Origin: Erythroxylum novogranatense | Taxonomy: Eukaryota > Streptophyta > Magnoliopsida > Malpighiales > Erythroxylaceae | Length of the DNA: 64,000 nucleotides | Direction: 5' to 3' | Assembly (NCBI GenBank): GCA_029891385.1 | Contig: CM057228.1 | Location: 65,602,523-65,666,522 of the forward strand | Shown: positions 22,609-34,369 of the stretch, piece after piece | How positions within the stretch are numbered: position 1 is the first letter of the stretch | Layout: each line of letters opens with the position of its first letter | The notes under the pieces: model-generated | Seen by the model: the letters and a program-made list of their open reading frames with translations, nothing else | What the model was told of the DNA's origin: nothing | Databases searched by the model: none | Translations under genes and position numbers: made by a program

Positions 22609-25600
22609 ATGGCAGGTTCTCACATTAACAAAGGAAATGGAAATGGGAATTGCAACAGAGGTGGAGGCAACAAGGGATATGGATTAATGCTGGTTTTAGC
22701 ATTTGGGGCTGCTTTGCTTGGTGGTATGCTCATTCTGATGCTCAGAGAGAGGCGCATCTTCAACCTTCTCATCACAGACAAGGATCAACAACTTTTCTCT
22801 CTTCAACTCCTTTTACAGGTCTTTCCCTCTCGTTAGCTTTTACTTAAGTCAGCAATTTTCCATCAAATCATCATGCATTTGATTTCAGGGTCTAACTAGG
22901 CAATGAATGAATGGATTACAAGTTACAGAAATTAACTATATACATATGCGTGAGATATGGTTCAAGTTTTAATTTCCATAAAGTTTAAACCTTGAGTTTG
23001 TCCTCCACGCAAACTCAAAATTTGATTACAGAAATTAACCATATACATTGATACTTGATTATAGATTGCATGTACTCCACGCAATTTATAAACAGATGAA
23101 GATTTTAGGTATGTGGAATAAAATGATACGTTGGTCCAAGTCCCCCCATACAGTTCCTTACAGGGATAATCAATAAACCATTAAGAAGTGCATGTAAATT
23201 TTATATTTTCTCGGGAACCACCTGGAGACGTTACAGCAAGTACGAGTCCTGATTCAGAGCCTACAATGAAGCTTGCCTAAAAGCAAATTACTGATCATAG
23301 TTTAGTATTATACTTATCACTTAAGCTTTAAATTTTCATTTTATATGTTTTGGCATCTTTCATTTTTTCAAGGAAAGCAAATTTGTTGACTCGTTGTTAA
23401 ATAATAGTATTTACGCAAAGCTGGTTGGGGAGCGTGTCGCTGCCACGCAAATTGGATTTGTTTAAATAGCAGCTGGCACTGATCTAGGATTGGATCGAGA
23501 ATTAAGACTGCAACAAAATTTTCTATACAATATTACTTTGTCTTTTTTTGTTGTATAAAATTTCAGCCATTTATTTTGCGAGATTTACGCAAGATTTATA
23601 CAAGACCTATATAAATAAATAATTGAGATTTATTAAACACAATAAGACACCATAATATTAGACAGAAGATCTTGACTCGTTAAGACTACCTCCGCTTTAT
23701 AATTATCTTGCACCAGTCTGTCTTAGATAACGTAACTGTTGTTCCAAACGGGCCCTCCCTTTGTTTCTTTCCTCTCATTGAAAACAGTCATTTATTTTTC
23801 TCGTCAAAGCCAACAACAAAATTTGGCTCTAAGAAAATCTTATATGGAAGAACATCACAAATACATTAGGTACAATTAAGTTCATAGTTTTTTAGAAGTA
23901 AATTAATTAATAAAGAAAGCCATTAGCCATCTTAATTGTAATGAGTTTTTACTTTTTAGTTAAAGAGATAGGAAATATTTAAAATGTCTTTAACCTAAAT
24001 ATAACTTTTCAATCACAAGATGCAACATCCAAACATTCAAATAAACCAAAATAAAAAAATTTACATCACTCACAACAGTTTGGATCCTCTGATCAAAATA
24101 ACCCTGGGATTTGAAAATGAGTTTATAGAGTGTCTAACCATGTTCAATGCCCAAAACGACATCGTTTTAGAAGTAAATTAATTAATAAAGAAAGCCATTA
24201 GCCATCTTAATTGTAATGAGTTTTTACTTTTTAGTTAAAGAGATAGGAAATATTTAAAATGTCTTTAACCTAAATATAACTTTTCAATCACAAGATGCAA
24301 CTTCCAAACATTCAAATAAACTAAAATAAAAAAATTTAGATCACTTAGAGCAGTTTGGATCCTCTGATCAAAATAACCCTGGGAATTGAAAATGAGTTTA
24401 TAGAGTGTATAACCATGTTCAATGTCCAAAGTGTCATTTTGGGGTATTGGATATGAGTTTAGAGATTGTCCAACCACGTCTAATGCCCAAAACACAGAGT
24501 TGGACAGAGTTATTTTGAATAAAAGATCCAAATTCTATTTAGATCATAGGAATGGGTTATTTTGAATAAAAGATCCATATTTCATTTAGAGTGCTTATAA
24601 TATAATGAGAGATATTTTAAATATTTTATGTCCTCTTTAAATTTAAGACCCAAAATTACGCAATAAAATGCCTCTTCACTAATTAGTCTATCAATAAACC
24701 CTAAACTTGATTATACCAAAACTTCATTGCAAGATTAAAACATGGAAAATTAAGGTACCAGGTATTATATTTTGATCAAGTTCATATTACACGATCAATT
24801 TCGACAATGATGACAAAGTATACACAAGGTGGGTCTCTTATCAATTTTGCCTATTTAGGTTATCGTTATCTTCATAAACACGTACAAACAAAACAAATCC
24901 GGACTTTCCTTTAAGCTAGAGTTGCTAGTTCACTCTTCTTTGAACAATATTCTCATCAGCTGCAGTAAGTTAACTAATATAAGTGCAGTTCACACACCCT
25001 AGTTCAATTGAACACAAAAACTTGAAGCCAATAAGATATGTTGGTATTAACAATGACATCATCAATTTCATTTGTTGCACAGAAGGAAAGAGAACATAGC
25101 ACAGAAATGAGAGGGAAGACTGAAGGGATGAAATCAAAGATATACATAATCAGAACACACAAGATGGAACTTGAAAGGAGAATTTTGGAAATGCAGTCCA
25201 CCATAGATTCCTTAAAGGATGAGCAGAAGATCATGGAGTCTGCACTACTGGATAGGTATAATGAGATCAAATTTCTAAGAGAGACGAACAGATATATGGA
25301 GAAAGAAGCTCAGGAAACGATAGTTATGACAGAAAGATTGAAGCAAAAGGAAGCTGAAATTGAAGAGCTGAAGCGGCGCCTTGATCCATCAACCCCACCC
25401 ATCAACATAACAGACAATGGAAACACAGCATATATGGACAAGGTTGAGGTCATTCCAAAAAAAGAGAATGGTCAATCGCAAGAACTTCAAAATGGCCTGA
25501 ATTCAACAAGAGGTAGTCAGATTGATATAATAGCCACCAACTTTGCAAATGGTGAGACTGCTGGAGTTAGAAGGGAAAGTGAGAGTAAGGAAAGAATATT

Positions 25601-26375
25601 TGATAGCAGGAATGAGACCACAGAACAAACTCTGCATATACGGAAATATGACCGTGAAGAAGCTAGAAGCGGAGATGTTGATGAAGAGGAAACTATTGGT
25701 AACAATGACCAAAATGGAAGCATCCATACCGAAGATAAGGGTGCTCTCAAAGTTGGAGTGAAGAACCATTTAGGAAATGCAACAATTGTGCACAAAGCTG
25801 GAGATGCATCAAATACAGGAGAGGAGAATAGTGATTCAAAAAGAATGAATAGAGACAAAAACGTTAACCAACAAGAACAACTGAGAATTGAGATTTCTAC
25901 CCATCAGTTCATTTCCAAGGGCAGGTTGAAGATGGAATCGGTAGATGATTCTACAAGTGCAGCAGGTTCCAAGGGTAAAATCAAACATGATTTTGGCAGC
26001 AGACGGAAAGGGAAAAAATGGAGAATGTTTGCTCGGAATGGGTGGTTGGCTGAGGAGATCTATGAAAATCATGAACCTAAAAGTTTGAGAAGTAAAAAAT
26101 TTCCTGATGGTGCTCAAGAGGAAGTCATAGACAAAGAACATGCATCAGATTCTGATCAAGTAACTGAGGTAGTGATGCCTGTTAATTCCAAACTATTGGA
26201 GCCTCAACACCTTGAGAGCTCGGAAGACCCGACAAACAAACTTGCTAAAGATGATAGCAACAAACATAATGAGAACGTCAATGAGATAAGTAGATCTCAA
26301 ATATCTCATGATAGGGAATTCTCAGCAGGCATTGATGACAAAATGGTAGACACGATCTCTATCAGCAATGCCTGA
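22609..26375 (+). CDS. Single-pass membrane coiled-coil protein of unknown function, two exons
   Basis: Join of 22609-22818 and 25083-26375, 500 residues. Exon 1 ends TTTACAG|GTCTTT and exon 2 starts after TTGCACAG, phase 0, giving ...LQLLLQ-KEREHSTEM... with the heptad pattern running straight through the junction. Residues 1-23 are Gly/Asn-rich, 24-46 form one transmembrane helix, followed by a basic RERR cluster; residues 60-190 are a predicted coiled coil (repeated E/K/L/R heptads, MQSTIDSLKDEQ); the rest is long, acidic, polar and probably disordered, with basic patches (RRKGKKWRM near residue 400). I know this architecture from uncharacterised plant proteins but can name no function. 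The 2.26-kb intron carries a tandem duplication. Odd point: a GT-AG pair at 26346-26429 would remove 84 nt including the stop and give a different C-terminus ending at 26483. Confidence 0.75.
22819..25082 (+). other. Intron of the membrane coiled-coil gene
   Basis: GT...AG, 2264 bp, AT-rich. Contains the 275-bp tandem duplication (23891-24440) and otherwise nothing that I can recognise. Confidence 0.7.
23891..24440. repeat. Tandem duplication, two units of 275 bp
   Basis: Unit 1 at 23891-24165 and unit 2 at 24166-24440 both begin TTTAGAAGTAAATTAATTAA and stay nearly identical over their length, including TTTGGATCCTCTGATC. A third, diverged partial unit seems to follow (the GAGTTTAGAGATTGTCCAACCA part near 24450-24480). 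The junction is direct, with no target duplication. Confidence 0.85.
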
Positions 26376-26483
26376 AAAAAAAAGCTCGGATGAAGTGAAA
26401 AAGTATGAGATAGAAAGAATTTTTGCCAGGGATACATGCTGAAGAAGGATTTGAAGAGGAAGAACGACGAGTCCCAAATCTAG

Positions 26484-26889
26484 TTGATTAACATGTATCT
26501 CTTGCTGTAGTTCTAGCTTCATGCCTCATATAGCAGTTACAAACGACATTTATAAGTCTCCCTTGCTGTAACAATCTAAGAGACCATTTAACTTCTTGGA
26601 AATGCTCTTTTCAGTTATTTGATTGCGAGATTGTGTGTGCTCGTGTGTTGGGTATTAATTCTTTTGCCACCGCTATTTTCCAGTGAATTGATTTCGGATG
26701 ATCAACTTACCAGATTTCGTTGTAACTTCAAAAGCTTATTTAGTCTTTACATATTTGCTTTAAACCAAATTGCTATAACTCAACAGAACGGATTCATAGC
26801 ACAGGCTTCAAGCTAAAAATAATAAAATATTGCATTTCGTTGGGGGAAAAAAAATTCCATTACGTCGTCATTTCACTCTAAATTTATTA
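26484..26889 (+). other. 3' untranslated region and downstream flank
   Basis: AT-rich; an AATAAAATA word near 26820 could serve as a polyadenylation signal. No gene seen. Confidence 0.35.
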
Positions 26890-27567
26890 CTCCCTCCGAT
26901 TTATAATAAGTGTCGTTTTAGATATATTTTAATTATTCAAAATAAGTGTCATTCTTGACTTTGTATATATGTTTATAATTTTTCTTCCAAAATTAACCTT
27001 TCATTTATCTCTCATCTTAATTATACAGATCACAATTTTTAGGCAATTTAATATACAATTTCTCTCACATGCTAATTATTGCAAATTACCTTTTCAATGT
27101 ACTTCATCATGTTTCTTTTTTATTTGCTTCAAAACCTTTCAGTTCTCAATAACATTCATTTATTATTTAAATATAAAAGCTCTATACATAATCTACAAGC
27201 ATAATCTACAAGCAAGAATAAAAAATGGGTGAGAAAGAAGCTTTTTTTTTTCTTTCTCACATACAGAAGTTGTCACAGATTGATGAAGTAGAAAAAAAGA
27301 AGAAAAAAAGGAGGGACGCCCATACAAACTGTAGAAACGAAGATGAAGAGTTGCAGTGCTTAAATAAATTGGAACTTTAAAAGTTAAAATTTTGAAACTC
27401 TAAAAGCATAAATTATTTTATTCTCTTATTAATCATTTAAGATGCTGATTACCGGAGTCACGAGGTAATTTTATGGGAGTATTAATAAGGGTATATCTAT
27501 AATTTCATTAGCTTTTTTAATAAGCGTGTATTTTTCTAAAACGACACTTATTATAAATCAGAGGGAG
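26890..27567. mobile_element. Mariner/Stowaway-type MITE, 678 bp
   Basis: The left end reads CTCCCTCCGATTTATAATAA and the right end, reverse-complemented, CTCCCTCTGATTTATAATAA, and the match continues through GTGTCGTTTTAGA: inverted repeats over 30 bp. The flanking dinucleotide is TA on both sides (26888-26889 and 27568-27569), as for Tc1/mariner insertions. The interior has no transposase, so it is non-autonomous. Confidence 0.88.
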
Positions 27568-27610
27568 TACTAACTACAATGCCATAATTAACCAAATTGC
27601 TTGGTGGTTT

Positions 27611-28210
27611 AACCAATGTTAAGATTTTCGTACCATATTGGCCAAAAAGCGATACTAAACTTAGCTCATTGGTACTAGTTCGTATCGGAAATTTCATGTA
27701 GAACCAGCCAGTATTTAAAATACTGACCAAATATAGACCGTGACTGTAAATTTCAAAAAATTGAAGGACTTTTTTGCAACTGCCCCCTCCCCCCTTAAGT
27801 CATTGCAAAGGACTGTTTTGAAAATGATATTTAACCAATGTTAAGAGTTTCGTATAGTATTGGTCGAAAATTGATACGAAACTTAGTTCATTGGTACTAG
27901 TCGATATCGAAGATTTCATGTGCTACTGATTAGTATTTAAAATACTAGCCAAATATAGGTTGGAACCGTAAATTTCATAAAATAGAAGGACTTTTTTGCA
28001 AAGAAAAAAAATAGATTTCTCCCCACTTAAGTCTTTGTAAAGGACGAAATGAGATTTAACTAATGTTAAGAGTTTCGTACAGTATTGGCTGAAAAATGGT
28101 ATGAAACTTAGCTCATTAGTACTAGTTGATATCGGAGATTTCATGTGGTACCGATTAGTATTTAAAATACTGGTCAAATATAGGCTAGTATTATAAATTT
28201 CATAAAATAG
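27611..28210 (+). repeat. Three tandem diverged units of about 222 bp
   Basis: Units start at about 27611, 27833 and 28058, each with AACCAATGTTAAG-like starts, a GGTACTAGT or similar word, GTATTTAAAATACT, and GGACTTTTTTGCAA. The same order (AATGTT...GTATTCAAAATACCGGTCAAATAT...GGGGACTTTTTTGTAAAA) is found at the left end of the TIR-bounded repeat at 50628, so these look like three tandem copies of a terminal segment of that family with the CCGG-rich words decayed to AT-rich forms. Confidence 0.65.
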
Positions 28211-29380
28211 CAGAGGCCTTAAGTATCATAGGGTTATGGCAGATAAGTTAAGTCTAACACTCGTTACGGAAGTGAGCTCTGATTAATGAAGCAATGGTAA
28301 AGCCCCCTAATTTATGTAGTTACCATACAAGATAGTTAGAATTTTACATAATGGGTAAATAGTTAGGTAAGTTGTAACAAGAGATATTCCTCTATTGGGA
28401 AAAGTTTTAATATGATGATACAAGACGATCTCAAACACTTTTACATTCTTGGTAACTTGTTTATGAGAGATTTCAACTATAGTCTTTGCTGGAGAGGGTT
28501 GATCATACATCAATTATCATACTATATCCATGTTCCACATCCATTTCCAATATGCATCCTGACATATGGATAGATAATGTCCTTCAGTCTTAACATTTCT
28601 ATAAATGGATAAATGTGATCTTTACACTTTTTGAGCTTCCAAAAACTGTTATTAGACAAGTAGTGACCATAGACCCATCTTACCTATGTTGCTTCCCATA
28701 TCCATTTGGCAAGGAGCATTTAGTTTTTTTTTTTCTTTAAGGAAACTAGTCCCAAACCTACTTATTCGAGGGAATAGATTTTTACCTAGCTTAGCTTGGC
28801 CCAAAGGCATTATTTATGTCACCAGACTAGAGAAATCTTTTCAAGATCCTTTCCATCTCCTTGATCAATCTTTTCTAAAACACATATGAGAGCCCCATTG
28901 AGTGTGCAAGTTTGAGATGATGTTTTTTATTAATTGGGAAAAAAGAATATATTTTTCCAAGCTCCCACGTTCCTTTTTTCAATCTCAATGATCTTGAAGC
29001 AGTCTGAAACCTTTAGTTTCTTAGGGAAATTTGGCAAACCAAGATATGTAAGAGGCAATTCTTGAACATGCACTCTAGAGATTTATTGAAGTGTGTAAGC
29101 ATCAACTATACCAACTGAGATCAATAACTTGCTTTTGTCAATATTAATTCTTAATCCAGATATAGATGAAAACATATTTATTGAGTTAATTATAAATTTA
29201 AAGGACTAGGGATTCTTTCCGCAAAAGAATAAGAGATCATTAGCATAAGACAAAACAAATAGATTTTAATTTGTTCCTCACATTTGTAATGGTACCTAAA
29301 TTCCATTATTGGAAATATGCTTTTGAGTCATTCTAATGAGAACTCCTATAGTAGTTATGAATAGGTAGGGAGACAATAGA

Positions 29381-32300
29381 TGTTGGGCCCCGTTTTCGAA
29401 ACCCAACGATCGCACCAAAAATCATAACATAAGACGTGCACATATCACCCTATAGGGTTATTTCAATGAAAACTCTTTAACCCTCTTCGAACAGTCCTCA
29501 CTTACATGACATCTCAAGCCGCAAAGGCGAGCCCACACAACGAAATCACAACAATAATCACAATTGACTTCTTCCAGATGTTAGCTCTTGGTCTCTAGTT
29601 TATGAAGAACTAAGAATCACCTCAGTCGGAGCTCTATAACTCAAGATATGCTCAAAAATCCAAAGTATATTCATAGCCCGATCAAGCTCTCCAATCCGAC
29701 CCTTCACTTCCTTTCCATCAAACATTCTGAATTTAAATCCAATGGCTACAAATTTTTATATAGAGATAGATACATGTCTTAGGAATCAAACACCACAAGA
29801 ATCACCTCAATTGAAGGTCGGACGAAGGAGTTATGACCAAAGGAACCCGATATGTTCATCTCCTGAAAAAGCATGGACCGTGTGAAAATCACACGGTCAG
29901 GCACACAGACCGTGTAACCTTCGGGTGGATGGGGGGTACTGTGCCCAAAATCACACAGTCCATGTGAAATTTACACGATCTGTGTGAATCGGAGTCACTG
30001 CGTTCAGGTTTTACACAGTCTGTGTGAAATTCACACGGGCAGTGTAACCTACGGGAAAATCTTGTTTCCTGCACCTGGATTTACACAGTCTGTGTGAAAT
30101 TCACACGGGCAGACCGTGCAACTTTTTTTTTATCTCCAATTTTCCACCCCACGACCCCTCCAAAGGTCCTAAAACCATTCTAATTTCTCATATACTCATA
30201 ATCTTGCCAAAGTCCACTCTTTCGAGCCCGATATCACTTCATAAACTCAAATGGTTCGGGAATTTAATCCTATACGACATCCTAACTTGTAATAAGCATA
30301 ACTCTCAACACCGATACCGAAAAATTTCATACTTTATAGCGTTGGAAAGCTGTAAAGATGAACTACAACCTTCAATTCATATGATTTCTTAAATTCAATA
30401 ACATCTTATCAATCACTAAGCTCCTCTCTTGCTTTTCCATAATATCTCACACATATATAGCACTCCTATTCAAAGTTCATCAACTCAAAGGATTCCCTTT
30501 TTAAGTGTGCTTAATTCCAACTCAATTAATTCACCCCATGAAACCTTTCCAATCGCTAACATCCTATTCTAAAATGAACAACAATTCACAATCTCAACAA
30601 GGAATCATATGCATACACACCAGCCATTTTCATTATCATAAATTCCAACCTTAAAAGACATATACATATACAAAAGGAAATCCTCGATTTCCTGTTCTCA
30701 TTTCTATGCAAAATAAATCATTGAACAAACTTTATTTACAAATCAAAATACACATCACAAATTGAGAACAATACAAATGAATGCTCCATGTTCAACATAC
30801 TTATTAAGCTATACAAAGAATTCAAACTAGCTTAGTACAAAGGCTATCTATCTCGAAGTTGTCCAATTGTCTTACAAGGATCGCTAATTCTTCTTATTCT
30901 GCACCTGAGGAGTGGGAAAAAATGGGTTGAGCTTCACAGCTCAGTGGCTAAAATATTTATAGTCAATGGCATTGAGCCACACAATCAACCAATTACATAT
31001 ACATACCAGCAGGTTTAGGCATAAGTATATAACAATGAGAATCCAACATTCACAAAGCAATTGTCAACTCATAATTTCAAATCATCTTCACACACTAAAT
31101 GTAATTCATTTCAAGGCAACTTAGAACATCAAATGCAATGCACATTTCAATGGCTAGAGGTTTCTGTGAACAAAACAACGAAACCGAAGTTTATGCCGTG
31201 AATCGAAACGAGTCCATTCTCGGATCTCGTGGGCCACAAGCGGGCAGCCGGGATAAGGCTTTGATGTCGATGTGCACATGACTCAAAACGGTTTCTCTCA
31301 GCCCAAACAAAGCACATAATCCAATTCAAATGTTCATATAACAAAATGTCATGATTTCATTCAATGGCATACATTCTTATCCAAATGTCAAGCATTCATT
31401 CATACATAACATGGCATAATCACATTTCTATGGTTTAATCATCATGATATACATCATATCAACATAACAAATATGCAAACAAGTCATATACAATGCATAT
31501 ACAAGCATTTGCTCATTTTGCACAAAAACCATAAATAATTTACCCACATCATAGAAATTTAAACAATTCGTTTAGCACATATAGCATACACAATGCATTT
31601 GCTCATTACACAATAACCATAAATAAATTACCCACATAATTACTCTTGAAAATCCAAAGTCAATTGCCTCCTTTCTCTTGCTCTAGGATAGCCTCTTGAT
31701 TGCCTATACATAAACTAAATTCATAACTTCAATCCAATTGGGAAAATCCCCAAATTTTCCCTTAATCAACAAAACCCCAAAATATCATAACCCTAATTAA
31801 ACACAAATCCAACCTACCCATATCTCCTATAGGTTAGAAATCACAACACTAGCTTAGAAACTCAAAGAAATACAAAGGTCTCTCCATCTTCTTCTTCATC
31901 CACGAAAATCCCTCTCTCTCTCTCTAGGTTTCTCCATCCAACACAACACAATCCCTCTTTCTTCAACAAATCAAGAAGAAAATAGGATAACTCACCTTAG
32001 AAGCTTTGATTTTCTCCTCCTTTCCATGATTTTTCCACCTTTCCTCTTGGATTTTCAAAATCTCCTTCTTCTTCTCTATTTCTCCCACTTTTCTCTCTCT
32101 TCTCCTCTTTTGCTTGGCTTCCACGACAATGCTCCTCTTCTTCTCTAATTTTTGTCATTTATTTTCCTTCTTCTTTGCCCATTATGCCCCTCACTTAAAG
32201 CCCTTGTCCAACTATGCCCTTGGTTGGCTTTTAATGACCCAACTAGCTTAGTTCAATTCTAACTTCAACTAGCTCTTCTTTCTAACTCCAATTCCATATT

Positions 32301-32435
32301 TCTAATTCTTCCCCAACAAACTCTAGTTAGGGACCAATTCTAAAATAATAATAAAAAAATAATTAAACAAGCATACATAAATCATTAAACAAATAATAAG
32401 AAAACAAAATTGAAAATAGAATCGGGATCCAACAA
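29381..32435. mobile_element. Solo LTR, 3055 bp, with perfect 5-bp target duplication
   Basis: Starts TGTTGGGCCCCG and ends GGGATCCAACA; flanks are ATAGA at 29376-29380 and ATAGA at 32436-32440, identical. There is no retroviral coding sequence between, so it is a solo LTR. Its length and the internal cluster of CACACGG/CCGTGTG words are what I associate with large Ty3/gypsy chromovirus (Tekay-like) LTRs, but the lineage is an inference. The cluster at 29876-30120 includes a perfect dyad with 10-bp arms. The LTR separates two halves of the LINE reverse transcriptase, which confirms the borders independently. Confidence 0.85.
29876..30120. repeat. Cluster of CACACGG/CCGTGTG dyads in the solo LTR
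   Basis: GACCGTGTGA at 29876-29885 and its exact reverse complement at 29889-29898 are separated by AAA. Related words (CAGACCGTGTAA, ACACAGTCTGTGTGAAATTC twice, CACACGGGCAG twice) fill the next 220 bp. The segment containing ACACAGTCTGTGTGAAATTC is directly repeated near 30011 and 30083. Confidence 0.75.
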
Positions 32436-33108
32436 TAGATCTCTTTCTTGATTCCCCTATCTCCCTTTAAGATTTATGTGGGTTCTCAATTGATCATCAC
32501 TAGAGGAGGTAGTTGTGATGCAGGCTTTGATCCAAGAACTAAAAATGTCTAGAACATGAAAGCTTGGAGACTATTTAGGAGGATTTACCATTCCAATAAA
32601 TTAAAAGTTTTGTAAAGATCAATCTTTATATAGCAGCTTCTCATAGTAGGAATAGTAGAGTAATCTTTAAACAACTCCTAAGCTAGTAATCGATTGTCCC
32701 CCATTTTTCTACCATCTCTAAAAGCTCCTTAGCATGAGTTAATAAGAGGAGCGAGGAATCTTTTCATTTTATCAGCTAATATTTTTTCAATAACCTTATA
32801 AACCAAGTTTCAATATAAGATGGGTCAAAAATCTTATTGCAAAGAAGGGTTATCTTTCTTAAGGATCAAACATATGTAAGCTTTATTTAACTCCGTGAAC
32901 ATTATTTGGTTACTAAAGGATTCCAAAATACAATCAACTACTAACCTCTTATAATGTCCCATGTTTTTCTAAAAGAACAAGCATTAAAGATATCTAGGCC
33001 AAGTGCCGTGTCTAGCTTAAATTCATACATCATCTTTTTTATGTGTTTAGGTGTGATTGGTCTGGTTAGTAATAAACAAGCTTTTGCATCAAGACCAAAG
33101 CAAATATA

Positions 33109-34355
33109 TGGTAGTGCAACGTATTACTACACAAAATAACTAAACATACAACTATAGTAGCGGCAAATCTAGGTCATCCCACAAAGATTAAATCCAATTA
33201 CTGTCCTAAATTATATGTATAAGTAAAACAGGGAGGTTTGGTTCAATTAAAATTGGAAAACAATGTAAAATTGAATGTATAAAAGCAACTTAAATTAAGC
33301 AGTAGCGAAGCGATAAAATTGATTAATGGTTTGAAATTCAGTACTTCGGTTTAATCTTAGCCTATGCGCAATGTCACATACGTCATTGCATTATCCTCTT
33401 CCTACCTCTCTTTAGACTATTGATTGTGAACTAATAACAAGCTTTGTTAATCCCTTTTTTTCATTAGGTCGTAGTTAATCAAGAAGAGCTTGTTAATTAA
33501 CTCTAATTATCAAATAACCTAGAATAAGCTCTATAATTTTATTCAAGTAGTTGCCTTATGAGTGAGAAAAACAGACCAATCTAAGTAATAATCACACAAG
33601 TTCAGATTGTTTAAACTAGGTTACGCTAGCCCTAATGATATAAAACCATTAGTTGCACATATGACTTCAAACATGACTATTACGTATCGTATTCAAGTTT
33701 TAGCAATGGGTTTTCATGAAAAACAATATAATAGAGCATTAAGATCATTCTTACACAATCCCCAATCAATAAACACAAGATAACATAAATAATCTGAAAC
33801 GAGGGAAAGAAAATGATACATAATGATGATATGCTCAAATGTGTTTCTCGGTGATGACTTCACCTCCGAACCGACGTGAGAAGGTTAGCCCTCCATCTTC
33901 TCCATCAATCTCCAAGAAAGATCAATGAATAGCCTTTGAGATGTGAAAAATCAAAGAAAGAACGAAGAAAATCGTGTCTGTTTCTAAGAATTTCTTTTGC
34001 CTTCACAAAGCAATGCTTTTATAGTAAAAAACTTGGTTACTAAAGGGACACATGGCAATTACGGGCTAACATGTGTCATGGTCGTGAGACACCTCCCACA
34101 ACCATGACATTGCATCTTTCCATTTCTTTTAGTGCTTTTTTTGCTTCCTCTTCATTCTAACCCTTCTCTTTCTTGCTCTATAAAGCCAATTAAGTGTGAA
34201 TCTCAAAAAGATGACTCAACGAGTATGCTTTCGACTCACTTTAGCTATTATGCTTCCAAATTATACCTAAGATCAAATATGAACTAAAGTGAGTGTCTTA
34301 AGCATTAATCACTAAGTGTTAAGGATTAAATGTATCAACAATTAAGTACATATCA
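33109..34355 (-). repeat. 3' LTR of the Athila-like element
   Basis: On the minus strand it begins TGATATGTACTTAATTGTTG just after a purine tract and ends near GTTGCACTACCA. It contains no open frame of interest. Length about 1.25 kb. Confidence 0.65.
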
Positions 34356-34369
34356 AGTTTCCCCACATT
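34356..34369 (-). promoter_or_regulatory. Polypurine tract (TGTGGGGAAACT)
   Basis: The minus strand reads AAATGTGGGGAAACT immediately before the LTR start, a typical gypsy polypurine tract. Confidence 0.6.

Larger units (their letters stand above)
28300..33108 (-). mobile_element. L1-like LINE remnant, split by a solo LTR
   Basis: Minus-strand reverse transcriptase segments occur on both sides of the insertion at 29381-32435. To the right (33100-32441) are ITPKHIKKMMYEFKLD, AYICLILKKDN, the NLVYKVIEKILADKMKRFL core and IKIDLYKTF. To the left (29375-28600) are the ISGLRINIDKSK-like region and LPLTYLGLPNFPKKL, the usual region after the catalytic box. Stops and frameshifts are abundant. The right part is cut by the Athila-type LTR at 33109, and the 3' end dissolves near 28300. 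Endonuclease and ORF1 are not present. Confidence 0.65.

Noticed and set aside
25503..26141. Several minus-strand open frames over exon 2 of the coiled-coil gene
   Set aside because: Antisense shadows of a long real exon with biased codon use.
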